From assembly GCA_021648845.1 (NCBI GenBank), contig JAKJHY010000027.1:1-64000 (forward strand): 64,000 nt of DNA, in the 5' to 3' direction. This document shows positions 9,935-17,385 of the stretch, in pieces (the stretch's first letter is position 1; every line of letters begins with the position of its first letter). Origin of the DNA: Mycobacterium sp. MBM (GTDB lineage Bacteria; Actinomycetota; Actinomycetes; Mycobacteriales; Mycobacteriaceae). The notes under the pieces were generated by a model. The model was not told the DNA's origin and did no database searches. It saw only the letters and a program-made list of their open reading frames with translations. The position numbers and the translations under genes are program-made.

Positions 9935-10050
9935 ACGGTCAACCGACCGCAGGCATTCGGGCTTGGAGAGCAGTCTCCATACCGTTGCGCGTCAGCTCCG
10001 GATTCTCACCGGATTCCCCTGCAGGTCAGCATCCGCACTCTACCGTGGAC
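9935..10050 (-). promoter_or_regulatory. cobalamin riboswitch
   Basis: On the minus strand, 10020 down to about 9985 reads GGGGAATCCGGTGAGAATCC then GGAGCTGACGCGCAACGGTATG, which matches the B12-box core (GGGAA, GGTG-A-AATCC, CTG, CGCAAC, GT) of cobalamin riboswitches. Further downstream, GCCCGAATGCCTGC resembles the conserved 3' closing element. It sits between the GNAT stop (10054) and the GTG of the first binding protein (9890). By known behaviour of this class, binding of a cobalamin would lower expression of the importer. CGGTC-GGTT-GACCG downstream could form a small hairpin before the ribosome binding site; no T-run is seen, so control of translation is more likely than termination. 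The outer limits are approximate. Confidence 0.88.
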
Positions 10051-10053
10051 GGT

Positions 10054-10680
10054 TCATCGTGCAGGCCGCCACATCGGGTACATGATCGGACCTCCGTCGG
10101 GGAGCGCTATCTCCGCGGTGACCTCGAAACCGAATCGCTGGTAGTAGCCGATGTTGTCGGGGTTGCTCGATTCCAGATACGCCGGTGCGAATTCGGCGTC
10201 GCAACGGTCCAGCCGGGACCGCATCAGGGCGTGCCCGAGGCCGGCGCCGCGCACCTGCGGATCGCTGCCGATCACCCCCAGATACCAGTGCGGCTCCTCG
10301 GGGTGCTCGTGTTTCATGAGTTCGGTGATCCGCATGCCGCGACGCACCGCGGTGCCGAAGGTCAGCAGCATGCTGGGCGCGGCCCGCAGTTCCTCGACGG
10401 TGGTGTGCCGCCACTTGCCCGGCGGATCCCACAGTGCCGCGGCGCCGATGGTCGTCCCCACCGAGGCGACCTCGACACCACCGTGCGCCAGGTGGTGATG
10501 GCGGGTCAGTGCTGCGAACAGCTTGGGCAGCTTGCGCCGCCGAGCCTGCGCGTCGGGCAACAGCCAGGTCATCACCGGATCATCGAGGAATGCGCGGCCG
10601 AGCACCTGTGACAGCGCGGGGGTGTCGGCGCGCCGGGCGGGGCGCACCACGACATCGTCGGTGTTGCTCACGGCATCCAT
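10054..10680 (-). CDS. GNAT-family N-acetyltransferase
   Basis: The 208-residue protein has the GNAT acetyl-CoA motif A near residue 138 (WYLGVIGSDPQVRGAGLGHAL, with the Q/RxxGxG core VRGAGLG) and a motif B region NIGYYQRFGFEV. The middle part (RRRKLPKLFAALTRHHHLAHG) resembles mycobacterial acetyltransferases of unknown substrate. The start is ATG 10680, directly after the CBS gene stop at 10681, so the two genes are probably co-transcribed. The riboswitch begins right after its stop codon, so the importer promoter must lie within the end of this gene or be shared with it. Confidence 0.82.
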   Translation of the reverse strand: MDAVSNTDDVVVRPARRADTPALSQVLGRAFLDDPVMTWLLPDAQARRRKLPKLFAALTRHHHLAHGGVEVASVGTTIGAAALWDPPGKWRHTTVEELRAAPSMLLTFGTAVRRGMRITELMKHEHPEEPHWYLGVIGSDPQVRGAGLGHALMRSRLDRCDAEFAPAYLESSNPDNIGYYQRFGFEVTAEIALPDGGPIMYPMWRPAR

Positions 10681-11109
10681 TCAGCCTTGCGTGATGTACG
10701 CCTGCAACTGCTCCCGGGTGGATTCCAGTTCCTGCATCCGGGTCTTGACCACGTCCCCGATGCTCACGATGCCGGCCAACCGACCGTCCTTGAGAACTGG
10801 GATGTGCCGAACCCGGTTGTGGGTCATCGCCGCACTGAGGCTGTCCACCGAGTCCTCCGGCGAGCAGAACACCAGATGTTTGGTCATGATCTCGCCGACG
10901 GGCCGGTCCAGCAGGTCGGCTCCGAGGTCACGCAGCTTGTGCACCACATCGCGTTCGGACACGATGCCCACCGGTCCGTCCGGGCCGACGACCACCATCG
11001 CGCCGATATTGCGGTCGACCAGGCCGGCGAGCAGGACGGCCACCGAAGTCTCCGGGGTGATCGTCGCGACGGTGGCACCCTTGGCTTTCAACACGTCGGC
11101 GATACGCAT
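10681..11109 (-). CDS. two-CBS-domain protein (Rv2406c family)
   Basis: The 142-residue protein consists almost entirely of two CBS motifs in tandem: residues about 8-60 (ETSVAVLLAGLVDRNIGAMVVV and GIVSERDVVHKL) and about 75-130 (EDSVDSLSAAMTHNRVRHIPV and GIVSIGDVVKTRM). Such a Bateman module usually binds an adenosine nucleotide and regulates another activity, but no catalytic domain is attached. It is divergent from the RNase Z-like gene and directly followed by the GNAT gene. Confidence 0.88.
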   Translation of the reverse strand: MRIADVLKAKGATVATITPETSVAVLLAGLVDRNIGAMVVVGPDGPVGIVSERDVVHKLRDLGADLLDRPVGEIMTKHLVFCSPEDSVDSLSAAMTHNRVRHIPVLKDGRLAGIVSIGDVVKTRMQELESTREQLQAYITQG

Positions 11110-11225
11110 GACACCCTCCGCACATGTGGGAATGTGATCCCGAACACACTTCCAGATTACGTGGTGTCGGCCGCCTTTTGGCCGATTGTGCGCAACCCGC
11201 GCCGATTCGCGCGATCATGTGAGCC

Positions 11226-12083
11226 ATGATCGAGGTGACGCTCCTGGGTACCGGCAGCCCCCTTCCCGACCCCGATCGGGCCGGCCCGTCGACCCTGATC
11301 CGCGCCGGCGGCCAGACGTTTCTCGTCGACTGCGGACGCGGCGTGCTCCAGCGCCTGGCGGCCGCGGGTTCCGGTGCGAACGCCCTGACCGCCCTGCTGC
11401 TGACGCATCTGCACAGTGACCACATCGCCGATCTGGGCGACGTGATCATCACCCGCTGGATCAGTACCTTCACCCCGAACCCGGCGCCGTTGCCGATCAT
11501 CGGGCCCCCGGGCACGGCGGATGTGGTGGACGCCACGCTCAAGGCATTCGGTCACGATATCGACTACCGCATCGCCCACCATGCCGATCTCACCGAACCG
11601 CCGGCGGTGCAGGTGCACGAGTACACCGAGGGAGTGGTCTGGGATCACGAATCGGTGCGCATACTCGCCGCGCCGACCGACCACCGGCCGGTGGCACCGA
11701 CCATCGGTTTCCGCATCGAACACGACGGTGCATCGGTTGTGCTGGCCGGTGACACGGTGCCCTGCGAGAGCCTGGACACACTCGCCGCGGGCGCAGGCGC
11801 GTTGGTGCACACCGCGATCCGCCACGATCTGGTCGAGGCGTTGCCGTTGCAACGGATCCGCGATATCTGCGACTACCATTCGACGGTCGAGCAGGCCGCC
11901 GATACCGCCGCTCGGGCCGGCGTCGGCATCCTGATCCTCACCCATTACGTGCCGGCCCCCGCGCGCGGTGACTACGACGGGTGGCGGGCCTTGGCGGCGA
12001 AGGTGTTCGACCGCCAGATCGAGCTCGGTGACGACCTGCATCGGGTGTTGGTTCACCCCGGTGTCTGCGGGAAGACTCCGTGA
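11226..12083 (+). CDS. RNase Z-like metallo-beta-lactamase-fold hydrolase (Rv2407 family)
   Basis: The 285-residue protein has the HxHxDH zinc signature HLHSDH at residues 61-66, an early LGTGSPLP strand as in RNase Z/ElaC, a GDT motif (VLAGDTVPCES) and a late LTHYVPAP histidine. These place it in the tRNase Z branch of the metallo-beta-lactamase superfamily. It may process tRNA 3' ends, but mycobacterial homologues are annotated both as RNase Z and as arylsulfatase-like, so I leave the symbol empty. It is a single gene, convergent with the peroxiredoxin-like gene. Confidence 0.82.
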   Translation: MIEVTLLGTGSPLPDPDRAGPSTLIRAGGQTFLVDCGRGVLQRLAAAGSGANALTALLLTHLHSDHIADLGDVIITRWISTFTPNPAPLPIIGPPGTADVVDATLKAFGHDIDYRIAHHADLTEPPAVQVHEYTEGVVWDHESVRILAAPTDHRPVAPTIGFRIEHDGASVVLAGDTVPCESLDTLAAGAGALVHTAIRHDLVEALPLQRIRDICDYHSTVEQAADTAARAGVGILILTHYVPAPARGDYDGWRALAAKVFDRQIELGDDLHRVLVHPGVCGKTP

Positions 12084-12126
12084 CGCGGACCGCCGCGCTC
12101 AGCGGGCATCGTTGGGCTGAGCCGTC

Positions 12127-12654
12127 TCACGCCGACGCGACGAGTGCAAGCAGCTCGTCGACCGACCACTGATCGTCGGCGTGCACGCCGTATTTGCGGG
12201 CACGCACGGTGCCATCGGGGGCGATGAGGAAATCGGCCGGCCGGCCGGTGTGGTCTTCGCCCGGCGAGAGCGCGCCCTTGAGTCCGGTGCGGCGCAGTCC
12301 GCGCGCCGCCGCCAGAAAGGCGCGCGGGTGCAGCACCGCGGCCGGCGAGGACCCGACACCGAAGTCCGCGTAGACATCCCGGTGCGGATCCGCGACAACG
12401 GCAAACGGCAGGTCGGCTTGGTAGGTGCGCAGTTGTTCGGCAGCGGAATGAAACAACACGATCTCCCGCACCCCGGCATCGGCGATCTCTTGATGGCGTC
12501 GCGCGAACTCGCGCAGGTGCAGACTGCAGATCGGGCAGCCCGCGAAGCGCCGGAACTGGAGGTGCACGACGGCATCGTGTGCCGGAATCGCCACATCTGC
12601 ACCGTCGATGGTCGTCAGCGTCCGCGCGGTCACCGTATCCCCGATGTTCAGCAC
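12127..12654 (-). CDS. peroxiredoxin-like protein of the AhpC/TSA superfamily
   Basis: The 175-residue protein has a thioredoxin-like fold with VHLQFRRFAGCPICSLHLREF at residues 31-51: the peroxidatic position is Cys40 in a GCPIC motif rather than the TPVCT of typical peroxiredoxins. Such variants are annotated as peroxiredoxin-like family or AhpC/TSA with CXXC. A role in reducing peroxides or disulfides is inferred. The start is GTG 12654, preceded by AGGGGTGTGAT. It is divergent from a TetR gene with two similar operator-like repeats in the gap, so it is likely a target of that regulator. Confidence 0.8.
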   Translation of the reverse strand: MLNIGDTVTARTLTTIDGADVAIPAHDAVVHLQFRRFAGCPICSLHLREFARRHQEIADAGVREIVLFHSAAEQLRTYQADLPFAVVADPHRDVYADFGVGSSPAAVLHPRAFLAAARGLRRTGLKGALSPGEDHTGRPADFLIAPDGTVRARKYGVHADDQWSVDELLALVASA

Positions 12655-12669
12655 ATCACACCCCTGTCA

Positions 12670-12689
12670 TATTGAGTGGAACGACTCCA
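12670..12689. promoter_or_regulatory. operator-like repeat, copy 1
   Basis: TATTGAGTGGAACGACTCCA contains the inverted pair GAGT...ACTC and agrees with copy 2 at 17 of 20 positions. It lies 15 bases upstream of the peroxiredoxin-like start codon on the other strand. Confidence 0.65.
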
Positions 12690-12705
12690 TTTCCCTTCGG
12701 GCCAG

Positions 12706-12725
12706 TATTGAGTAGAATCACTCCA
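12706..12725. promoter_or_regulatory. operator-like repeat, copy 2, covering the TetR promoter
   Basis: TATTGAGTAGAATCACTCCA repeats copy 1 with a centre-to-centre distance of 36 bases. It contains the TAGAAT -10 box at 12713-12718 and ends one base before the ATG at 12727, so a bound repressor would cover both the promoter and the transcription start of the TetR gene. Confidence 0.65.
12713..12718 (+). promoter_or_regulatory. -10 box of a probable leaderless promoter
   Basis: TAGAAT lies 8 bases before the ATG at 12727, inside the second operator-like repeat. No ribosome binding site is visible. Confidence 0.5.
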
Positions 12726-12726
12726 A

Positions 12727-13329
12727 ATGTCAACGTCCACCGCAGGCGGCAACCGGCGACCAGGGCGCCCCGCCATGTTCGATCGCCAGCATGCACTCGA
12801 CCAGCTGCTGGTTCTGTTCTGGCGCAAGGGATACGACGGCGCGACCCAGGAGGAGATGCTCACCGCCACCGGGCTGTCGTCCTCCACGCTGTTCCGGTCG
12901 TTCGGAAACAAGGCCGATATCCTGCAAGCCGTGCTGGCCAGTTACGGTGCGCACGCGTCAGCCCTGTTCGCCCCCTTGGAGCGCGGCGTCGACGGGGTGG
13001 CCGACCTGCGCAGCTTTTTCGACAGCATCGAGGACTGGCTGCGCGGCCCGATGGGACCGGCCGGGTGCCTGGTGGTGGAGACGATGCAGAATCCGGTCAA
13101 CGCCGATCCACGCATCCGGGCACTGACCGACCAACACCTGAGCAGACTCGGGCAGGGCTTGCACGCCGCGGTGACGCGTGCCGTCGATGCCGGGGAGTTC
13201 GCTTGCGCACCGGCAGCATTCGCCGATGCGCTGCGGGCCGGCGTGCTTGGCGCGCTGTCCCGCGCCCGGGCGGGCGACGTGGCCGACGCCGTCAGACTGC
13301 TCGACGGCGTCCGATCGCTGGTGCCGTGA
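12727..13329 (+). CDS. TetR-family transcriptional regulator
   Basis: The 200-residue protein starts with a basic stretch (GGNRRPGRPAMFDRQHALDQ) and a TetR helix-turn-helix at about residues 25-58 (GYDGATQEEMLTATGLSSSTLFRSFGNKADIL). The C-terminal region is a helical ligand-binding domain of the type seen near peroxiredoxin-like or AhpC-like genes (GPMGPAGCLVVETMQNP). It is divergent from the peroxiredoxin-like gene, and the shared 72-base gap has two nearly identical palindromic repeats. I infer autorepression and control of the neighbour; the inducer is not known. Confidence 0.85.
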   Translation: MSTSTAGGNRRPGRPAMFDRQHALDQLLVLFWRKGYDGATQEEMLTATGLSSSTLFRSFGNKADILQAVLASYGAHASALFAPLERGVDGVADLRSFFDSIEDWLRGPMGPAGCLVVETMQNPVNADPRIRALTDQHLSRLGQGLHAAVTRAVDAGEFACAPAAFADALRAGVLGALSRARAGDVADAVRLLDGVRSLVP

Positions 13330-13338
13330 TTCGGCGCG

Positions 13339-14178
13339 TCACGCCAGCCGGGTGATCTCCACGACCACGTCGAGATCGGTGGAACCCTCGCCGGAGTAGA
13401 TGCCCTTCAGCGGTGTCACATCCGCGTAGTCGCGTCCCACTCCCACGCTGATGTACTGCTCGTTGATCGCCTTGTCGTTGGTGGGGTCGTAGTGCCACCA
13501 ATCCCCCGTCCAGGCCTGGATCCAGGCATGACTCTGGCCCTCGATGGTGTCACCCACCTTGGCCGAGCGTTTGGGATGCAGGTAACCCGATACGTAGCGG
13601 GCCGGAATACCCATGCCGCGCAACAGGATCAGCGTCAAATGCGCAAAGTCCTGGCAAACGCCCTTGCCTTCACGCAACGCGTCGAGACCCGATGAGTGCA
13701 CCCCGGTGGTGCCCGGGACATAGTTGAGCTCGCCGTGCACCCAGCGCGCCGCCTCGATGACGGCGTCCTGTGGCTCGTGATACTTGGCGATCCGACGGCC
13801 GACCCGCTGGATGCGCTTGCTGACCGGGGTGTAGGTGGTCGGGGTCAGCAACTCGTCGAAACGATCGATCACCGCCGCGGATTCCAGGTCGGCCCACGTC
13901 ACCGTGGACGCCGGCGCCGCCGGCTTCTCGGTCTCCACCACCGACGATGCGGTCACCTCCAGCTCGGCATGCGGCGCGTGCAGATCGAAGGTCGTCACCG
14001 CCGTACCCCAGTAGTCGACGTACCGGTACTGGCGAGTCGCCGGGATGGTCTCCACCCGGTTGAGGATCACGTTCTGGCGCGAATCCGACCGCGGCGTCAA
14101 CCGGGCCTCGTTGAACGACGCGGTGACCGGGGACTTGTAGGCGTAGCCCGTTGCATGGACAACCCGCATGCGCCACAT
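13339..14178 (-). CDS. transglutaminase-like cysteine protease-fold protein (Rv2409c family)
   Basis: The 279-residue protein has an N-terminal bacterial transglutaminase-associated domain (MWRMRVVHATGYAY, FNEARLTPR) and a C-terminal transglutaminase core with the triad Cys175 in GKGVCQDFAH, His217 in GQSHAWIQAW and Asp231 in WHYDPTND. All three residues are present, so it should be active as a protease, amidase or transamidase. The start ATG 14178 overlaps the upstream alpha-E gene stop by one base (TGATG). It is the last gene of an operon with an alpha-E protein and a circularly permuted ATP-grasp enzyme, a set proposed to form and remove peptide-like tags or conjugates. The substrate is unknown. 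Confidence 0.87.
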   Translation of the reverse strand: MWRMRVVHATGYAYKSPVTASFNEARLTPRSDSRQNVILNRVETIPATRQYRYVDYWGTAVTTFDLHAPHAELEVTASSVVETEKPAAPASTVTWADLESAAVIDRFDELLTPTTYTPVSKRIQRVGRRIAKYHEPQDAVIEAARWVHGELNYVPGTTGVHSSGLDALREGKGVCQDFAHLTLILLRGMGIPARYVSGYLHPKRSAKVGDTIEGQSHAWIQAWTGDWWHYDPTNDKAINEQYISVGVGRDYADVTPLKGIYSGEGSTDLDVVVEITRLA

Positions 14179-15155
14179 CAGATTTCCCCCTCTTCGATGA
14201 CCGTGCCGCCCGCGCGTCCCGCGTCGGTCCACGCGACCCACGGCGCCGAGTGAAAGTACTGCAATGCCAAGGCGTCCCCGACCTCGATACAGGTCTGCTG
14301 CAACGCCGCGAGCTGGTCTTCCAGCGACTCCAGCAGCGCACCGGGCGGGAGGAACTCCAGTTCGCTGCGCGCTCGGCCGAGCAGTCGCTGCGCCTCGGCG
14401 GTCGACCCGACCCGGTTGTGCCTGCGGTGTAGCAGTTCGTCGAGACTGTGCTCGGCCAGTCGCAACGAATAGAAGATCGACCTCGGGAAAAGCCGGTCCA
14501 GCAGCATGAATTCGACGACCCTGCTGGCATCCAGCACGCCGCGGTAGGTGCGCAGGTAGGTGTCGTGCGCGCCGGCCGAACGCAGCACGGTGACCCAAGC
14601 CGGCGAGGACCCGCTGTCACCGACCCGCGACAGCAACATGCGCACCGTCATATCCACGCGTTCGATCGCGCGGCCCAGCACCATGAAGCGGTAGCCGTCG
14701 TCGCGCGACAACGTCGAATCGGCCAGCCCGGCGAACATCGCCGCCCGCCCCTCCACGTACCCCAGGAACTCGTGCGGGCCGAGCCGGCGCGCCGCCCGCT
14801 CCCGCTCGGGCAGGGCGTTATAGGTGGTGTTGAGGCACTCCCACATCTCGGTCGACGTGACTTCGCGTGCACCGCGGGCATTTTCACGAGCCGCGGTGAT
14901 AGATTCGACGATCGAGCAGCCGCCCTTGGTGTCCTTGCCGAAGGCGACCAGATCGGTCAGCGACCACACGTCCAGCTCTTGCTCCGGCGGTTCGATATCG
15001 AGCACCTGCAGCAGCACCCGCGAGGTCTGGTCGGGGTCGACGCTGGAGTCCTCCAGCAGTTGATGCACCACCACATCGAGGATGCGGGCGGTGTCATCGG
15101 CGCGCTCGACATAGCGCCCGATCCAGTACAGCGATTCCGCGTTGCGCGCCAACAT
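14178..15155 (-). CDS. alpha-E domain protein (Rv2410c family)
   Basis: The 325-residue all-helical protein opens with MLARNAESLYWIGRYVERAD, the diagnostic start of the alpha-E family (DUF403), and has REVTSTEMWECLNTTYN and VMLLDRLFPRSIFYSLR-like segments (seen as EFMLLDRLFPRSIFYSLR near residue 215). Alpha-E proteins have no known catalytic residues and almost always accompany circularly permuted ATP-grasp enzymes and transglutaminases. Stop and start codons overlap by one base on both sides (TGATG), so production of all three proteins is tightly coupled. The role is probably as partner or scaffold. Confidence 0.9.
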   Translation of the reverse strand: MLARNAESLYWIGRYVERADDTARILDVVVHQLLEDSSVDPDQTSRVLLQVLDIEPPEQELDVWSLTDLVAFGKDTKGGCSIVESITAARENARGAREVTSTEMWECLNTTYNALPERERAARRLGPHEFLGYVEGRAAMFAGLADSTLSRDDGYRFMVLGRAIERVDMTVRMLLSRVGDSGSSPAWVTVLRSAGAHDTYLRTYRGVLDASRVVEFMLLDRLFPRSIFYSLRLAEHSLDELLHRRHNRVGSTAEAQRLLGRARSELEFLPPGALLESLEDQLAALQQTCIEVGDALALQYFHSAPWVAWTDAGRAGGTVIEEGEI

Positions 15156-16897
15156 CAGTGCACCACCGCCTGTTGCTGTTGCTGTTGTTCATGCTGGCCC
15201 GAGGACGCCCGGCCGTCACGGGTCTGCTGCTGTTGGGTCTGCTCGCCTTTGACTTCCCGGCCGGCCTTGCCGTTACGGGAAAGCTTTTCGGCCACCGACG
15301 GCGTGCCGGGCTTCGCGGCGTCCGGCAGCGAGCGGACCACCTCCGCGGCAGCCAATTCGCGGTCGGCCGCCGAACTGCGGGAGGCCAGCACCCAGGTGTC
15401 CTTGGAGCCACCACCCTGGCTGGAGTTCACCACCAACGAGCCCTCCGGTAGCGCGACCCTGGTCAACCCGCCGGGCAGCACCCACACCTCGTCGCCGTCG
15501 TTGACCGCGAACGGCCGCAGGTCCACATGGCGCGGGGCCAGACAGTCGTCGATCTGGGTGGGCACCGTCGACAGCTGCACCACCGGCTGGGCGATCCAGC
15601 CCCGCGGGTCGGCGCGGATCTTCTTGCTGATGGTCGCCAGTTCCTTCTCGTTGGCGTCCGGACCGAACACGATGCCGTAGCCACCGGAGCCCTCCACCGG
15701 TTTGATCACCAGTTCATCGACCCGGTCGAGCACTTCCTCGCGCTCGTCGTCGAGCCAGCAGCGGAAGGTGTCGACATTGGCCAGCAACGGCTTCTCACCG
15801 AGGTAGTACTCCACGATGGTCGGCACATAGGTGTACACGAGCTTGTCGTCGCCGACACCGTTGCCGACCGCGCTGGAAATCACCACATTGCCGGCCCGTG
15901 CCGCGTTGAGCACCCCGGCGACGCCGAGCACCGAGTCGGGCCGGAACTGCATCGGATCCAGATACTCGTCGTCGATGCGCCGGTAGATGACGTCGACCTG
16001 CCGTTCCCCCTCGGTGGTGCGCATGTACACCGTGTTGTCGCGACAGAACAGATCCCGGCCCTCGACCAGTTCGACCCCCATCTGCCGGGCCAGCAGCGAA
16101 TGTTCGAAATAGGCCGAGTTGTAGACGCCGGGGGTGAGCACCACCACGGTGGGGTCGGCCTCGTTGGTGGCCGCCGCCTTGCGCAGCGCCCGCAGCAGGT
16201 GCGAGGAGTAGTCGCCCACGGCCCGCACCCGGTGCGAGGCGAACAGGTTCGGGAACACCCGCGCCATGGTGCGGCGGTTCTCCATCACGTAGGACACCCC
16301 CGACGGCGAACGCAGGTTGTCCTCGAGCACCCGGAAGGTGCCCTGGTCGTCGCGGACCAGGTCGATCCCCGCGACGTGGATGCGCACCCCGTTGGGCGGC
16401 ACGATGCCGACGGCCTCGCGGTGGAAGTGCTCGCAGGAGGTGACCAGCCGGCGCGGGATCACCCCATCGCGCAGGATCTCCTGCTCGCCGTAGATATCGT
16501 CGAGGTACATCTCCAGCGCCTTGACCCGCTGCGCGATGCCCTTTTCCAGCCTGGACCATTCGGCCGCGGAGATGACGCGGGGCACCAGGTCCAGCGGAAA
16601 CGGGCGTTCCTGGCCGGACAGCGAGAATGTGATGCCCTGGTCGATGAAGGCGCGGCCGAGGGCCTCGGACCGCGCGGCCAACTCGGAGGCGTCCGACGGC
16701 GAGAGTTCAGCGAAAATGCCCTTGTAGGGTCCGCGGACGTTGCCTTCGGCGTCGAACATCTCATCGAAGGCCGCCGAGTATCTGCCCAGATTCTCGTAGC
16801 CGTCGAAAATGCCGGCCTGGCGTTTGACCGCGCGCGACCCTGAACGCGACGGGCGGGCGGTCTCATTCGGCAGGGTTCGTAGGCTCACCGTTGCCAT
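15155..16897 (-). CDS. circularly permuted type 2 ATP-grasp enzyme (Rv2411c family)
   Basis: The 580-residue protein belongs to the DUF404/DUF407 family. Visible marks are GRAFIDQGITFSLSG, RVIPRRLVTSCEHFHREAVG-like segments around residues 115-135, VLEDNLRSPSGVSYVMENR, DVIYRRIDDEYLDP and LVIKPVEGSGGYGIVFG, the ATP-binding strands in permuted order. Family members are expected to ligate an amino acid or peptide to an amine using ATP. The start is ATG 16897; the ATG at 16975 would add 26 residues that overlap the rpsT promoter region. The C-terminal 30 residues are odd: a glutamine-rich tail with runs of four and six glutamines encoded by CAG/CAA codons. First gene of the transglutaminase operon. 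Confidence 0.88.
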   Translation of the reverse strand: MATVSLRTLPNETARPSRSGSRAVKRQAGIFDGYENLGRYSAAFDEMFDAEGNVRGPYKGIFAELSPSDASELAARSEALGRAFIDQGITFSLSGQERPFPLDLVPRVISAAEWSRLEKGIAQRVKALEMYLDDIYGEQEILRDGVIPRRLVTSCEHFHREAVGIVPPNGVRIHVAGIDLVRDDQGTFRVLEDNLRSPSGVSYVMENRRTMARVFPNLFASHRVRAVGDYSSHLLRALRKAAATNEADPTVVVLTPGVYNSAYFEHSLLARQMGVELVEGRDLFCRDNTVYMRTTEGERQVDVIYRRIDDEYLDPMQFRPDSVLGVAGVLNAARAGNVVISSAVGNGVGDDKLVYTYVPTIVEYYLGEKPLLANVDTFRCWLDDEREEVLDRVDELVIKPVEGSGGYGIVFGPDANEKELATISKKIRADPRGWIAQPVVQLSTVPTQIDDCLAPRHVDLRPFAVNDGDEVWVLPGGLTRVALPEGSLVVNSSQGGGSKDTWVLASRSSAADRELAAAEVVRSLPDAAKPGTPSVAEKLSRNGKAGREVKGEQTQQQQTRDGRASSGQHEQQQQQQAVVH

Positions 16898-16939
16898 GCT
16901 GCCGCAAGTCTGGCGTTTCGGCAGGCCAGCCACTCCACT

Positions 16940-16969
16940 TTGGGGGAATCGCCCCCACGCTGGTAACCT
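16940..16969 (+). promoter_or_regulatory. candidate sigma-A-type promoter of rpsT
   Basis: TTGGGG at 16940-16945 and TAACCT at 16964-16969 are separated by 18 bases. This would give an rpsT leader of about 75 bases. GGGGG-AATCG-CCCCC inside the promoter can form a small hairpin on DNA or RNA. Confidence 0.35.
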
Positions 16970-17051
16970 GGACAACCGCTGCCCAGCCGCGTTTGCACAG
17001 CCGGGCGTCCAAGACGTACACCAACCGACGTTTTACGAAGGAACTACACGC

Positions 17052-17312
17052 GTGGCCAACATCAAGTCGCAGGAAAAGCGCATCAAGACCAACGAGCGCC
17101 GTCGACTGCGCAACCAGTCCGTCAAGTCGTCGCTGCGTACGGCTGTGCGCGGACTGCGCGAGGCCATCGACGCCGGCGAGAAGGACAAGGCCGGCGAGCT
17201 GCTGGTCGCGACCAACCGCAAGCTGGACAAGGCGGCCAGCGCGGGCGTCATCCACAAGAACCAGGCCGCGAACAAGAAGTCCGCACTGACGCTCGCCGTC
17301 AACAAGCTCTGA
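17052..17312 (+). CDS. rpsT: 30S ribosomal protein S20
   Basis: The 86-residue basic protein reads VANIKSQEKRIKTNERRRLR at its start and has HKNQAANKKSAL near its end, both strongly conserved in S20. The GTG at 17052 is chosen because AAGGA lies about 9 bases upstream and because S20 always starts with ANIKSQ or close to it; the longer upstream frame is not coding. S20 binds 16S rRNA early in 30S assembly. It is a single transcription unit ending in a clear hairpin terminator, convergent with holA. Confidence 0.97.
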   Translation: MANIKSQEKRIKTNERRRLRNQSVKSSLRTAVRGLREAIDAGEKDKAGELLVATNRKLDKAASAGVIHKNQAANKKSALTLAVNKL

Positions 17313-17325
17313 CTTCTGCCGCATA

Positions 17326-17364
17326 CCCGCGCGCTGACCCATTCCGGTCACGCGCGGGTTTTTG
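17326..17364 (+). terminator. rho-independent terminator after rpsT
   Basis: ACCCGCGCG (17326-17334) pairs with CGCGCGGGT (17352-17360); TGACC and GGTCA extend the stem past a one-base bulge, leaving a 6-base loop. A run of T residues follows immediately on the plus strand. It lies 14 bases after the rpsT stop. Confidence 0.8.
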
Positions 17365-17385
17365 CGTGTCCGGGTTGGCTGACAC

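Noticed and set aside
9800..10060. Riboswitch region considered as an iron-responsive leader because of the FecCD-type permease
   Set aside because: The B12-box core is clear and no iron-box palindrome (IdeR type) is visible.
15527..16843. Open frame of 438 codons antisense to the ATP-grasp gene
   Set aside because: No recognisable domain; the opposite strand encodes a conserved ATP-grasp enzyme.
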